Source of the DNA: Ephemerocybe angulata
Taxonomy: Eukaryota; Basidiomycota; Agaricomycetes; Agaricales; Psathyrellaceae
Reading direction: 5' to 3'
DNA: 64,000 bases
Assembly (NCBI GenBank): GCA_013368325.1
Contig: JAACJK010000171.1
Location: 372,001 to 436,000 of the forward strand
Every line of letters begins with the position of its first letter. Positions within the stretch are counted from its first letter, which is position 1. Shown here piece after piece: positions 22,461 to 32,632 of this stretch. The notes beneath the pieces were generated by a model that saw nothing but the letters and a program-made list of their open reading frames with translations, ran no database searches and was not told the origin of the DNA. The position numbers were made by a program, and so were the translations under genes.

Positions 22461-23432
22461 AAGAGCGTAATGTGCTCATACCTTCCGAGCTGCAATGTTT
22501 CTCCCACTTTTTGTGATTCCATAGTTTGACTTCATGGGCGCTTCTTGTCGAGCTCGCCATTTTCAGCCACTCTTCCGCGACACCCTTCCGGACGAAGCAG
22601 ATTTTCGCGTCATGCGCGTTCAAGTTGGAAGTTAGGATCCGTCCTGGCCTAGCGTTTGTCCGGATGTTGAGCAAGTTGGTACCATATTTGGTGTTGGGCG
22701 GGCGCCAATGAAATGGATCATGACGCCAAGGCGGGTACATTTCTCGCTCGGGAGGAGCCTTGGAAATGTCGGGCTCGGTGAGTCAGACATCAGCTGGGGT
22801 GGTGCACCGTGCACGAATGTACCCTTCGGAGTCCGGACGGAGCTCGTTTGAACATGGGTCAAGAACGTGGAACCAGTTACTAAAGGAACGTAACAAATCC
22901 GGGTTATTGCATGCATCGCAAACAAATGATCCAATCCGTCTGCCAAGCCTAGCAGGTGGCCCTGTAGGTCCCTGCACCGTGTTTTGCGAACGTGGCTTCT
23001 AGCACTGGGGTGCGAAATGTAGCTTGGCAATGTTCTCTCCCCCTTCAATCTCCAATAGGTCAGTCTAGACGCCAGATTTTGTACTTCGACTCGTAAACGC
23101 TAATTCTAGGGTCTGGTGCCACGAACCAATTGTCGCAGCGCGCGACATGACGCGAACATTTCGAGCTATTTTTGGGGTGGTTCCGTGGACGTCACCTGAC
23201 CGCCAAGGGCCCGAGTTTCGTTTCGCGAACACTCCTATTTCCCGGAGCTTAGACATTTCGCAGCCCCCAGAACCTTGTAAACATGCTCCGGAACATGCAG
23301 ATGATCGCATCGTCTCATCATTTGGAGGTTTGTTACCCTGGCCAGCGGAAACCGTTATTTAAAGCATCTCGGTGTCGTGGCAAACAAGCATTCTGAACCC
23401 CACACTTTCCCCGCATCCCCACCCTCGCAGTC
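22461..23432. other. Intergenic region with a possible minus-strand gene remnant
   Basis: Nearly 1 kb. On the minus strand, open reading with natural-looking amino-acid composition runs from about 22977 to 22788 (CDACNNPDLLRSF, then FHVLDPCSNELRPDSEG). It continues in another frame from about 22757 to 22490 (PPWRHDPFHWRPPN, then AEEWLKMASS). No start codon, family match or clean intron connects them. The + strand has a TTATTTAAA element near 23355, 75 bp before the next gene. Confidence 0.3.
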
Positions 23433-24805
23433 ATGCAGCCCTCCTCCCAAAATATGGCTCAAGCAGCCTACTTCATCCCCCCAGAACTCGTCGAGACCAT
23501 CATTGCCTTTGTTTCGTACCGCCCAACCTTGAAGGCATGCTCGTTGGCCGGACCCGCCTTCACGCTCCCCGCTCAGCGAGGCCTGTTTGCTGAGGTCTTC
23601 CTCTCCCCTCCCAAGTCGCGTAGCCAGAAGAGGTCACCTGCAAACCGATTCTTGAACCTCATCACATCATCCCCACACCTCGCGTCATTCGTACACTCCC
23701 TCGTAATTGAATGCGAGGACTCTGTCCAAGGCCAACCATGGCTCTACAGCGACAACGATCTCCAGCACGTTTTCCCTCGCCTCTCGAAGCTCACGAAGAT
23801 ATCAGTGAACGGTCGAATTCAGCCTGACGACGAAGGGATGTCTGGCAAGGCCAACCTGTCTTGGACCTCTCTATCAGCGAGCCTGCGCACGGCGCTCATC
23901 TCCCTCATTCGCTCTGGCTCAGTGGTCGACCTCGAGCTGGGAGGTTTCAGCCGCATTCCCGTCTCATCGGTGGTTGACTCATGCTCGCGCCTGAAGAAGC
24001 TCTCCCTGCTTCCGCTATACTTAGTCGACGACACCCCACTTCCTGATGCCGAGTCTAGCGAGAACCCTTCCGAGAACCGGGTACACCTCGAGGACATCAA
24101 GATCAAGCAGAGTGCCGTTGCTCTGAGGAGGACGGCAGACTGGCTTCTCAGTCCTACATGTCACCTGGACGTCGGCGAGCTCAAGCGGCTGCACTTCGAG
24201 GTCTCCACGCTTCATGACCATTGCCAAATTTCGAAGATTGTGAACACCTGCTCCAAGTCACTTGAGCATCTTGAAGTGAACCCTGGTTCGGAAGGTTAGT
24301 CTTACTCCGTCCACCCGTTCATTTCCTTACCAACCTTGCTGACTTTCATATAGTAAACTTTGTCCGCCACCTCCTCAGGAGTGTTCCCGTCGAACGCAAT
24401 GGATCTCCCGCTCTGTCCCTGGAGACTCTCCAAGCCTTGAAGTCGCTTAAAGTCAACACGAAAATCAACATGTTCAAGATGAACAACAACCGATTCAGCG
24501 ACCCGCTTCCCTGGATTGTTTCCCTCCTTTCAACCATTCCCGAGGAAAACGACCTCACCGAATTGGACCTGAGCTTTGCTCTTCAGCTCACCCAACCTAC
24601 CTTCGAGAGGGTCGCTTGGCAAGACCTTGTTTCGGCATTGTCCTCGAAGAAGTTTAACAATCTCCAACGAGTCACCCTCGCATTCCCCCCGTCCACTAAG
24701 GACTCGGTTTCCCAGGAACGCTTGTTCTGGGTTCAAGACACTCTTAACCGCGATTCTCATCTCTCTCCCCTAATCACCCGTGGCTTGCTGCACGTCGACA
24801 TCTAA
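23433..24805 (+). CDS. F-box/LRR-like protein
   Basis: Two exons, 23433-24294 and 24354-24805, encode 437 aa. The N-terminus, AAYFIPPELVETIIAFVSYRPTLKACSLAGPAF, has the shape of a degenerate F-box (PPEL-x-E-x-I, then ACSL). After it comes a series of leucine-rich segments such as LTKISVNGRI, VVDLELGGFS, LKKLSLLPLYL, LKRLHFEVSTL, LEHLEVNPGS and LTELDLSFALQL, typical of the large agaricomycete F-box families. Such proteins are thought to bring substrates to SCF ubiquitin ligases, but most are uncharacterised and lineage-specific. A second ATG at residue 8 is an alternative start. The single intron is 59 nt and phase 1. Confidence 0.75.
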
Positions 24806-26049
24806 ACTACAGCTTATACTCTGCATTGCTTCTCCATCTCTAGACATTCCCGGGACTTTCTCGCATCATTTCGCACTTCGCTCTGCTTCACCTTCGTCTT
24901 CTATCATATCGTATTCCTGCCACATTGGGCTTATTGGGGTTTGCTTTGTCTTTACTATTTGGATCTTGTTGCATCGTCATTTGTACCAACAGCGCTTTCG
25001 TCCTACAAATCTAATAATGCTTTCGCGGTCTTTTCAGGCCACCCTCTGTTACATAAAATCTGCGTCCGAACTCAGCTGAACTTTAGGCGACGTAAAGGTA
25101 TTCTTTTCGACTCCTATTGGCTTTCGTGGAGGCCTATCGGGGCGGAGGAAGGTGGTAGCAATTAGGAATAATACCTCAGAGGTACTGAGCGATGCCACGG
25201 CGTAATATCATGGGAAGATGAGGGCAAAAACAAGACTTAGAGGTGGGGCTTCGAAGTTGGCGATGCAGGTACCCTCGTCACGAAGCAGCGACTGGGATAT
25301 CAATTTCCCAGCTATGTTCCTGGAGTGGCAGCTGATCAAAAGGGGTAGGAAACGACGATCCTCTACCCCGCATTTTGAATTGCGCCATTTGGTTAATTAA
25401 ACACTATTAGCGCCCACAACAACCAGGGGGGAGGGCGGACTGAGCTAAACCACCACAGGGTTTTGTATTTCTGCGACGACAACTATGTAGGAAGGCTCGG
25501 GCTGCTCGGGAGACCTATTATCCACCGTCCACTTATTTTCGTCTTGAGAGGAAGCCTGGAAGCTGATGACTGTGCTGTAATAGGCACTCCTCAAGAGTAA
25601 TCGCCCCCACCGAACATGCTGCGCGAATATGCCCTGTAGTGGAAGGGACTTCGTCCAATCATGTCAGCTGTTCGAAAGGAAGCTATAACGAACCATTATC
25701 CACTGCGAAGACGACGAGATTTGGGGCATCCACGAGACTTCCGCTACTGAGTTACTACTTCAGGGTAAAGGCTCCTTCCAACGGTCTCCTTCTAGCAACG
25801 ATAGAACGGCTCTCAATACATTCGCTCCATCTTCAGATAGATCATATGACGATAAGGAGCGGTCCGCCTCCCCAATGGAAGATTCCAAATGACCTGTTTA
25901 TCGGAAATGAGGTCGGCTATTCTTGCGGTGTTCCTCCCTATTCGCCCCAGAATCACGTATAAAATGGGTTGCTTGGATCGGAAAAGGAGACTCCAGAGCT
26001 TACTTCAAGTTCTTCGCCTCGTTCCAATAGTCTTCGCATAGTCCTAAGC
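24806..26049. other. Intergenic region upstream of alcohol oxidase
   Basis: 1.24 kb. The first 300 bp are CT-rich and probably 3' UTR. A G-run of ggggggaggg lies near 25425-25434. A TATAAAA box precedes the oxidase. Short open frames have no recognisable content. Confidence 0.45.
25958..25964 (+). promoter_or_regulatory. TATA box of the alcohol oxidase gene
   Basis: TATAAAA lies 92 bp upstream of the ATG at 26050, embedded in a moderately GC-rich promoter. This is a good match in sequence and spacing for a highly expressed fungal gene. Confidence 0.55.
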
Positions 26050-29000
26050 ATGGGTCACCCAGAGGAAGTTGATGTCATCGTCGCGGGCGGAGGCCCTGCA
26101 GGTTGCGTTGTTGCTGGGCGCTTGGCCTATGCCGACCCCAGCTTGAAGGTCATGCTTATCGAAGGTTAGCTCTCTAAAGACGACGTAGTGACCACGAGAG
26201 CATGTCTGACGTTCTGACAAGGTGGAGCGAATAACCGCGACGACCCTTGGGTTTACAGGTAGGCTTCGCACAAATGGCGTCTTCGTGATTGGTGGCTAAT
26301 ACGAGGTACCTTTAGACCTGGAATTTATCCCAGGAACATGCAGCAGAATGGAATGTGAGCCAATCAGAACTCACGGCTTGCAGGGGATACCAGCTAAATT
26401 TCTATTAGCAACGATAAAGCCACTTTCTACACCGACACCAAGGAGTCCTCATACCTTCGCGGCAGGAAGAGTATCGTCCCGTAAGTCGTAGTATCGGTTA
26501 TTACTTCTGCTTTATAGGAGCTGAGATGTTTTCAGGTGCGCGAACATCCTCGGCGGAGGTAGCAGGTATGCTTGTTTTGGCCAGAGAGCCAAGGTTCTCT
26601 TTCGCTGACTACGGTACTTTCAGCATCAATTTCCAAATGTACACAAGGGTAAGTTTCCACATACGTCCCAGAGAATCCTGCTGACCGTATCGTAGGCTTC
26701 CGCATCTGACTGGGGTATGGCCTCGAATATTTTCCCAGTGAACCGTGATTGACGAATTTCTGTAGATGATTTCAAGACCCCCGGCTGGACAGCTCAGGGT
26801 ACGTTTCATAATATCTTGAATCTCCTGCTTTACCCACATGGCCTCCAACAGACTTGCTTCCCCTGATGAAGCGACTCGAGAATTACCAGAAGCCCAGCAA
26901 CAGCCCTGCATTGCACGGGTACGATGGTCCCATTGCAATTAGCAACGGCGGCACCATCAACCCTTTGGCTCAAGACTTCCTGAGGGCATCCGACGCACTC
27001 GGAATCCCGTACAGCGGTTCGTACACTTTTCTCAACAACTATTTAGAGTTGCCCTCTCAGCGTTTCCGACCCTGTAGACGATATCCAGGATCTTTCCACG
27101 TCCCATGCCTCAGAAATCTGGGCCAAATACATCAACAGGCACACAGGGAGGCGAAGCGACGCTGCTACTGGCACGTATCAGTCTCGGCCCGATGAAAATA
27201 AAAAAACTGAAGCATACCCTTTGCAGCATACGTCCATAGCGTCATGGACGTCCAGGACAACCTCTACCTTCGCACCAACTCGCGAGTTAACAGGGTCATC
27301 TTCGAGGGCGGTAAGGCTGTCGGAGTCGCCTACGTCCCCAGCAGGAACCGCGCCAGCGGGGGGCAGGTCAAGGAGACCATTGTCAAGGCACGCAAGATGG
27401 TCGTGTTGAGCAGTGGCACTCTTGGGAGTCCACAGATCCTCGAGAGGTCTGGTGTCGGCAGTGCCAAGTTGTTGGAGAAGCTCGACCTCAAGGTTGTCAG
27501 TGACCTTCCCGGTGTTGGGTAAGGACTGCTTTGAATTTTATACTTGTCGCAGTCCTGATGTCTTCGAATAGGGAGCAATACCAAGATCACTACACAACGC
27601 TTTCTCGTGAGTCGTTGCTCTCGAGGATGAAATTTTGCCTTGAACTCACATTCCCGTTACAGTGTATCGCGTCTCCAACGAGAGCGCAACCCTTGACGAC
27701 TTCCTTCGTGGTGTGAAGGAGGTCCAGAAGGAGGTAAATCTGTGCAACCAATCCTCTCTTGCATGGCGCTTATCTGGTCGAATTATAGCTCTTCGCTGAG
27801 TGGGAAGTCAGCCCGGAGAAGGCGAGGCTTTCGTCGAACTCCATCGACGCCGGATTCAAGGTTTGTCTTTCCCTTCTGTGCCTCTTCCCTGCGGCGCTCA
27901 GAACCTGACACGTCCCATAGATCCGCCCGACTGAAGCAGAGTTGAAGGAGATGGGCCCCGAATTCAACGAGTTGTGGAACACCTACTTCAAGGACAAGCC
28001 CGACAAGCCGGTCATGTTCGGCTCCATCGTCAACGGAGGTACGCATCCTCATCCTTTCCAACACAGCCCTGACCAACCAACTGGCTTGCAGCCTACGCCG
28101 ACCACACTTTGCTCCCTCCTGGAAAGTACATCACTATGTTCCAGTACCTCGTCAGTTTAACATCCAAGTTTCGAGTGCTTTCCAGTGACTGACCCACTAC
28201 CGATCTAGGAATACCCAGCGAGCCGTGGCAACATCCACATCAAGTCACCCAATCCATACGTCGAGCCTCACTTCGACTCCGGATTCATGAACAACAAGGC
28301 CGACTTCGCTCCTATCCGCTGGAGCTACAAGAAGACTCGCGAGGTTGCTCGCCGAATGGATGGTATGTTCTCCATCCATGCTTTCATATTCCGTCATACT
28401 CAAAACGCCACCGCATAAAGCCTATCGAGGTGAACTGACCTCCCATCACCCTCGATTCCACCCTGCCTCCCCGGCAGCCGCCAAGGACATTGACATCGAG
28501 ACTGCGAAGCAGATCTTGCCCGATGGTTTGACAGTCGGTATTCACATGGGTACTTGGCATAAGTGAGTCCTGCATGTTGCTCCCCCGGTGAAGGAAGCTG
28601 ACGAACGCAAACATAGGCCGGGAGATCAGTACGACGCGAAGAAGGTTCACGAAGACCTTAAGTATACCGAGGAGGATGACAAGGCCATCGACGACTGGGT
28701 CGCCGACCACGTCGAGACCACCTGGCACAGTCTTGGTGAGTACAGATGGAGATCAAGTGGAATCGAAGATTCTTACTTTACTACAGGAACCTGCGCCATG
28801 AAGCCAAGGGAGGAGGGTGGTGTGGTTGATGGAAGACTCAACGTCTTTGGCACTTCCAACCTCAAGGTTGTTGATCTGAGCATCTGTCCCGTACGTATAT
28901 TTCGTATCGAGACTATCAATCCCACTGACGAAACAATTGCCTGCAGGATAACTTGGGCACGAACACCTACTCATCTGCATTGCTTGTTGGAGAGAAAGGA

Positions 29001-29108
29001 TTCGATCTCATCGCCGAGGATTTGGGTCTCAAGGTCAAGCTTCCTCATGCTCCTGTCCCTCATGCGCCTATTTCCACTGGGAAGCCTGCCACTCAGCAAG
29101 TTCGTTGA
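26050..29108 (+). CDS. AOX: GMC-family alcohol oxidase (methanol oxidase type)
   Basis: This FAD enzyme (EC 1.1.3.13) oxidises methanol and other short alcohols to aldehydes, releasing H2O2; in brown- and white-rot fungi it can use methanol from lignin demethylation. Many short introns (about 19) interrupt about 650 codons. The order of motifs is complete: the dinucleotide fold VIVAGGGPAGCVVAGRLA (residues 10-27), RPGIYPRNMQQNG, CANILGGGSSINFQMYTRASASDWDD, the GMC signature SSGTLGSPQILERSGVG, GTWHKPGDQYD, the active-site His in TTWHSLGTCAM, and the second catalytic residue, Asn, in NLGTNTYSSALLVGEKG. Unlike yeast peroxisomal AOX, the end (KPATQQVR) is not a PTS1 tripeptide. No stops or frameshifts were found. 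One intron (27171-27226) appears to use a GC donor. Confidence 0.93.
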
Positions 29109-29322
29109 AGGGTTGATGAAGAGTTGCAAATGAAGCCGACTTTCGACCGACCGCTTGGATAGGAGCCACTGAATAAACAGAAACGAATAAGATCTGCTGA
29201 TATTGAAGAGAGTCATACCTGTTGTATTTTTACGTAGTTTGAGTGCTGAATGAATTCGAGTTGGCCAGCAGGTTGAAGTCAAGGACTCGGATCATCTATT
29301 GCATTGGCAGTATATCGATGTT

Positions 29323-30211
29323 TTACATTTCACCGCATTCTATCAGGGAATCAGTATGAAGTCATTCGTCGAAGGCACCGCCGGCGTACCTGTAATCTTC
29401 ACAGCCAACTTCGGTCGGTTGTTCGCGCCCGTTGGCACGTTCTCGATTTTCCGCAGCGTAAGCATTCCGTCGATAACCTTCCCGAATACGACGTGTTTTC
29501 CGTCGAGGAAATCGCATTTGGCGGTCGTAACGAAGAACTGGCATCCATTCGTTCCAGGGCCGGAGTTAGCCATCGAAAGCAAGCCAGGGCCGGAGTGTTT
29601 CTCGATGAAGTTCTCATCCTTTTGAGAGATCAGTCAAGCACCGTGGTTTCTGAGCTGGAGACTCACCGGGAATTTGTCTCCGTATATCGAGAACGACCCT
29701 GTTCCGTCGCCTTTTAGAAAGTCGCCACCTGCTTCCTATGTTAGCGTCCAGAGTAGCATTGCCGAATAGTTCTAGTTGCCTTGACACATAAAGTTCTGAA
29801 CCCTGAAGTCGTCGTGAGCGGTGTTTTTTTGAGACGTTGACGATGAAGGTGGGCCTACACTCTGTTTAAACCGTTAGAACCATCATCCAGTGAGCATTCG
29901 GGGTGCGTACCGATGGAAGGTAGCTCCTTTGTAACCCATTGGCCGTGAATTAACTCTATTAGAAGGTCACTTGCGTGCTCAACCTTCAGTTTAGAGGACC
30001 ATACCTGTGCTCCCCCGTGCATAGCTGCCTAAAGTTTTCGGCAGTTCTACAGTACCCAGTTAGCACAACATTCAAAATCCACGGTATTCGGGGCGCACTT
30101 GGGCACGATGTCGCTGAACAGTTCAAACTTGATACGGCCCGCAGGCGTTTCTCCTATCTGGATATCCATAAAGACGATGGGGCGCGCGGTGGGTGTTGTG
30201 GTAGAAGCCAT
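29323..30211 (-). CDS. PPIH: Peptidyl-prolyl cis-trans isomerase H (cyclophilin H, U4/U6 snRNP-associated)
   Basis: Cyclophilin H binds Prp4 (hPrp4/60K) in the tri-snRNP and isomerises X-Pro bonds. Seven exons (30211-30099, 30046-30005, 29955-29911, 29802-29780, 29728-29667, 29618-29390, 29339-29323) give 176 aa; human PPIH has 177. Key features: [19 protein letters not shown] at the start, [26 protein letters not shown] with the catalytic Arg, [32 protein letters not shown], and the end TECGEM. The [11 protein letters not shown] plus IENVPTG pattern is H-type rather than cytosolic CypA. An upstream in-frame ATG at 30334 would add 41 Ser/Thr-rich residues. Intron 4 (29729-29779) has a GC donor, and exons of 17 and 23 nt occur. 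Confidence 0.92.
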
Positions 30212-30506
30212 GGTGGTCGTCGTGGTTGAAGGAGCGGAGACGCGAACAAGATCATTCGCAGAGGCCGAGCGTGAGAAAGCAAGTTCCGGATTTGGGCCTA
30301 GGACGGAAGCGCCCATCGGCATCAGTGAGGACATCCGAAGTTAGCGCCTTGGCCGCTGAGAGATTTAGGCACTCCAAAGTCACTCCATAATCTTACAAGA
30401 GAGGAGAAGCCAGGTATCAACATAACTGTACTTGATTCATCCACAAACAATACAGCAATAGTAGTACATCTTAAAATCTCGATTAGAGTCCATGATTGAT
30501 TTCAAT

Positions 30507-31188
30507 TTAGTTCACTATTATCATGCGTCGAAGTCAGTCGGGGGCCATGCAGAGCAAAGAGACAACACATACTCTTGTAGAACCTCCAGGTCTGGTTCTG
30601 TCCATCCCAGCGTCCCCAGAGCTCAACAGGAGTACCGCCGGCAGCATTTCCGTGACCAGAAAGGTCAAGGTTGAAAGGATGCTCGGGGGTCAAGATCCTA
30701 CAGTCATCGACAAAATGAGGAGAGGCCTCCCAGGTAAAGGAGAGCACGTCACGTACCTCAGGGTGCTGGGGTCCTTGTTGTCGGGCCAGATGTGCCAGTT
30801 GAAGCGCATGTTAGTTCCGACGACCTTAAGGCCATCCCTAAGGCTCTGGTGGGGCTCAAGGGCAAGGTATTTGCCATTGCCGACGTTCCTGAAGTGCCAG
30901 AACCCGTTCTCCTCGGATGCTTCCCACTATCGCTCGTTGTCAGCATAACATCGATCTGGTCAAATCACTGAGGGTCGCATACGATCTGGTTCTCGCGTCC
31001 GTGGAAGTTCCATCCGCAAACTGTGTGTCAAAGAGGCACTCGTCAGCTATCCGACATGGCAGGACGATAAAGGACAGAGACATACCCTTCTCGCCGTTGG
31101 TGGCAGATAGGTCAAGGGCGGTTCCGCTCTTAGCGTTGATGATCTTGTAGCGGCCACCGGCTACGATAGAGGTAGTAGATTCAGACAT
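30507..31188 (-). CDS. Ricin-B-like beta-trefoil lectin (copy 1)
   Basis: Five exons (31188-31086, 31020-30983, 30926-30757, 30697-30573, 30514-30507) encode 147 aa without a signal peptide. The single beta-trefoil shows the repeated hydrophobic pattern of ricin-B/CBM13 lectins: GGRYKIINAKSGTALDLSA in repeat alpha, NGFWHFRNVGNGKYLALEP, then FNLDLSGHGNAAGGTPVELW in the last repeat, followed by GQNQTWRFYK (the QxW-like end). Such small cytosolic fungal lectins bind glycans and often serve in defence against nematodes and insects, but the ligand here cannot be inferred. The last exon holds only 8 nt of coding sequence. Intron phases (1, 0, 2) and the 38-nt second exon match the gene at 37164, so the two are paralogs. 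A TATA box lies at 31223-31231. Confidence 0.85.
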
Positions 31189-31222
31189 GTTGCGATACTG
31201 GTCCTTGCCCAGTGTCCCAAGC

Positions 31223-31231
31223 CTTTATATA
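31223..31231 (-). promoter_or_regulatory. TATA box of lectin copy 1
   Basis: Read on the minus strand this is tatataaag, about 35 bp upstream of the start codon. The closeness implies a very short 5' UTR, or that translation starts close to the cap. Confidence 0.45.
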
Positions 31232-31814
31232 CATCCCAACGGGATCCATCTCATCGGGATAATCTCCACATCTACACATACCGCTCGTTATAGGAATAGG
31301 TCATTTGGGGTCCCGATGGACGGGGCAAGTGGACCCCACCTGATGCATCGTGCCCTCGCGGCGTTGCTACTTCCAGTCGAAAGGAATTGGTTAGATGAAC
31401 TGTTCTGAATTGAATGAGGCTGATAGACCGGGAGTTCCACCGCGCTCCATTGTCCAGACACACCTCTGATGCCACACATTCACTCGATGATGTCTATTGC
31501 GTCCCCACTCTCCCAATGAACCTGACGCTCGGCCACTTTTTAGACTGTTAATGATATCATGAAGCAACGGGGTCCAAGTCAAGAAAAGTTCCCGGCCTCA
31601 TGAAGAAAGCTGAAGACAGATGAGATATTTTGGCTGCAGTGGGGCACTTGGCCGCACACAAAGGAGTTTCTCTCTCCAACCATCCTGGATATCTCCTCGC
31701 TGATGTATATGCCGCCGCCACCAAGCCGCCACCCTACCCTGCCTTCAACATTCTGGCCTTCAGCTCAGTCCAAGCCAGTCGGCGAAACGTGAAAGCGACC
31801 GCCGAGAGAGTCAT

Positions 31815-31844
31815 TAAGCGTCACCAAGCGTCACTAAGCGTCAC
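31815..31844. repeat. 10-bp unit, three tandem copies
   Basis: (t/c)aagcgtcac is repeated at 31815, 31825 and 31835, with one base differing in the middle copy. The unit contains CGTCA, half of a CRE/ATF site, on one helical turn of spacing. It lies about 630 bp upstream of lectin copy 1. Confidence 0.7.
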
Positions 31845-32632
31845 CTGAGTGAGCAGTCCCTTCCCGGACAATAACGACCGCCATCGATAAGGTCCCAGTC
31901 ACTGTGAAGGTTCTACAAGCAGAACCATCTTTGTTCGCCGTTCTATCTTTGCCATCTCTGTTAAAGCGGATTAGATTTCGAGAACATCAATAATACTGAA
32001 GAAGAACGACAGACGCACATTGGTACAGCTTCGTCGCGCAATTCAACCGGAAACGGCCCAGAGCCCAGAGCGTGAAGCCAAGAAGGGCACAAATGTTGTA
32101 ATTCGCTGCCCGTCCCTGACCACAGTTCGCCACAGCAGACGGACACGTTCGAGCTCCGTCCCGGGTCAAGGAGGGTGGTAAAAGAGTCAAAGAGAAAACT
32201 TGTCCATGATAAACATGTAATGGAAAACATTTAGTCGTCATAGTTGTACATCTCCAAAAGACCCAAACAACAGCAGCCGGGAGCCATATGCCCCAAGCAT
32301 CCCTAAGTGAAGAGGAAAAGATTTCGGAAGAAAACGAAACCGAAAAAGAACCCAAGGACGAAAGGAAGGACGACTCAACGCGTATCGAACGGGCTGCAAG
32401 AAAGCGGTGATTGATCAAGGGAGGATAGATAAAAGGCGCAAAGATAGATCCATGGAAGATAACACGACGATAAATAACAGCGGACAGCGAAAGCGATACG
32501 ATTGGGAGAAGATGGAGCGACAGACGGGATAGCGACGATGGAGAGGAGATGGCGGATGATTTTGTTCGAAGTACAGTTCAAGGTAAGTAGATAGTAGGAA
32601 TGAGGTATGGATTAGGTAGGAATGCGTACGGT

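Larger units (their letters stand above)
31189..32632. other. Intergenic region between lectin copy 1 and xylulokinase
   Basis: 1.44 kb holding the lectin promoter, a 10-bp tandem repeat (31815-31844), and a purine-rich stretch near 32290-32580 that reads as a fortuitous open frame on the minus strand and is probably xylulokinase 3' UTR. No gene was recognised. Confidence 0.45.

Noticed and set aside
10576..29108. DyP peroxidase, transporter and alcohol oxidase as a dedicated lignocellulose gene cluster
   Set aside because: The genes are separated by unrelated housekeeping genes such as DIB1 and FAB1 and share no visible regulatory motif, so clustering is not supported.
31987..32418. 143-codon open frame on the minus strand
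   Set aside because: Lies just downstream of the xylulokinase stop in purine-rich sequence; most likely 3' UTR read in a chance frame.
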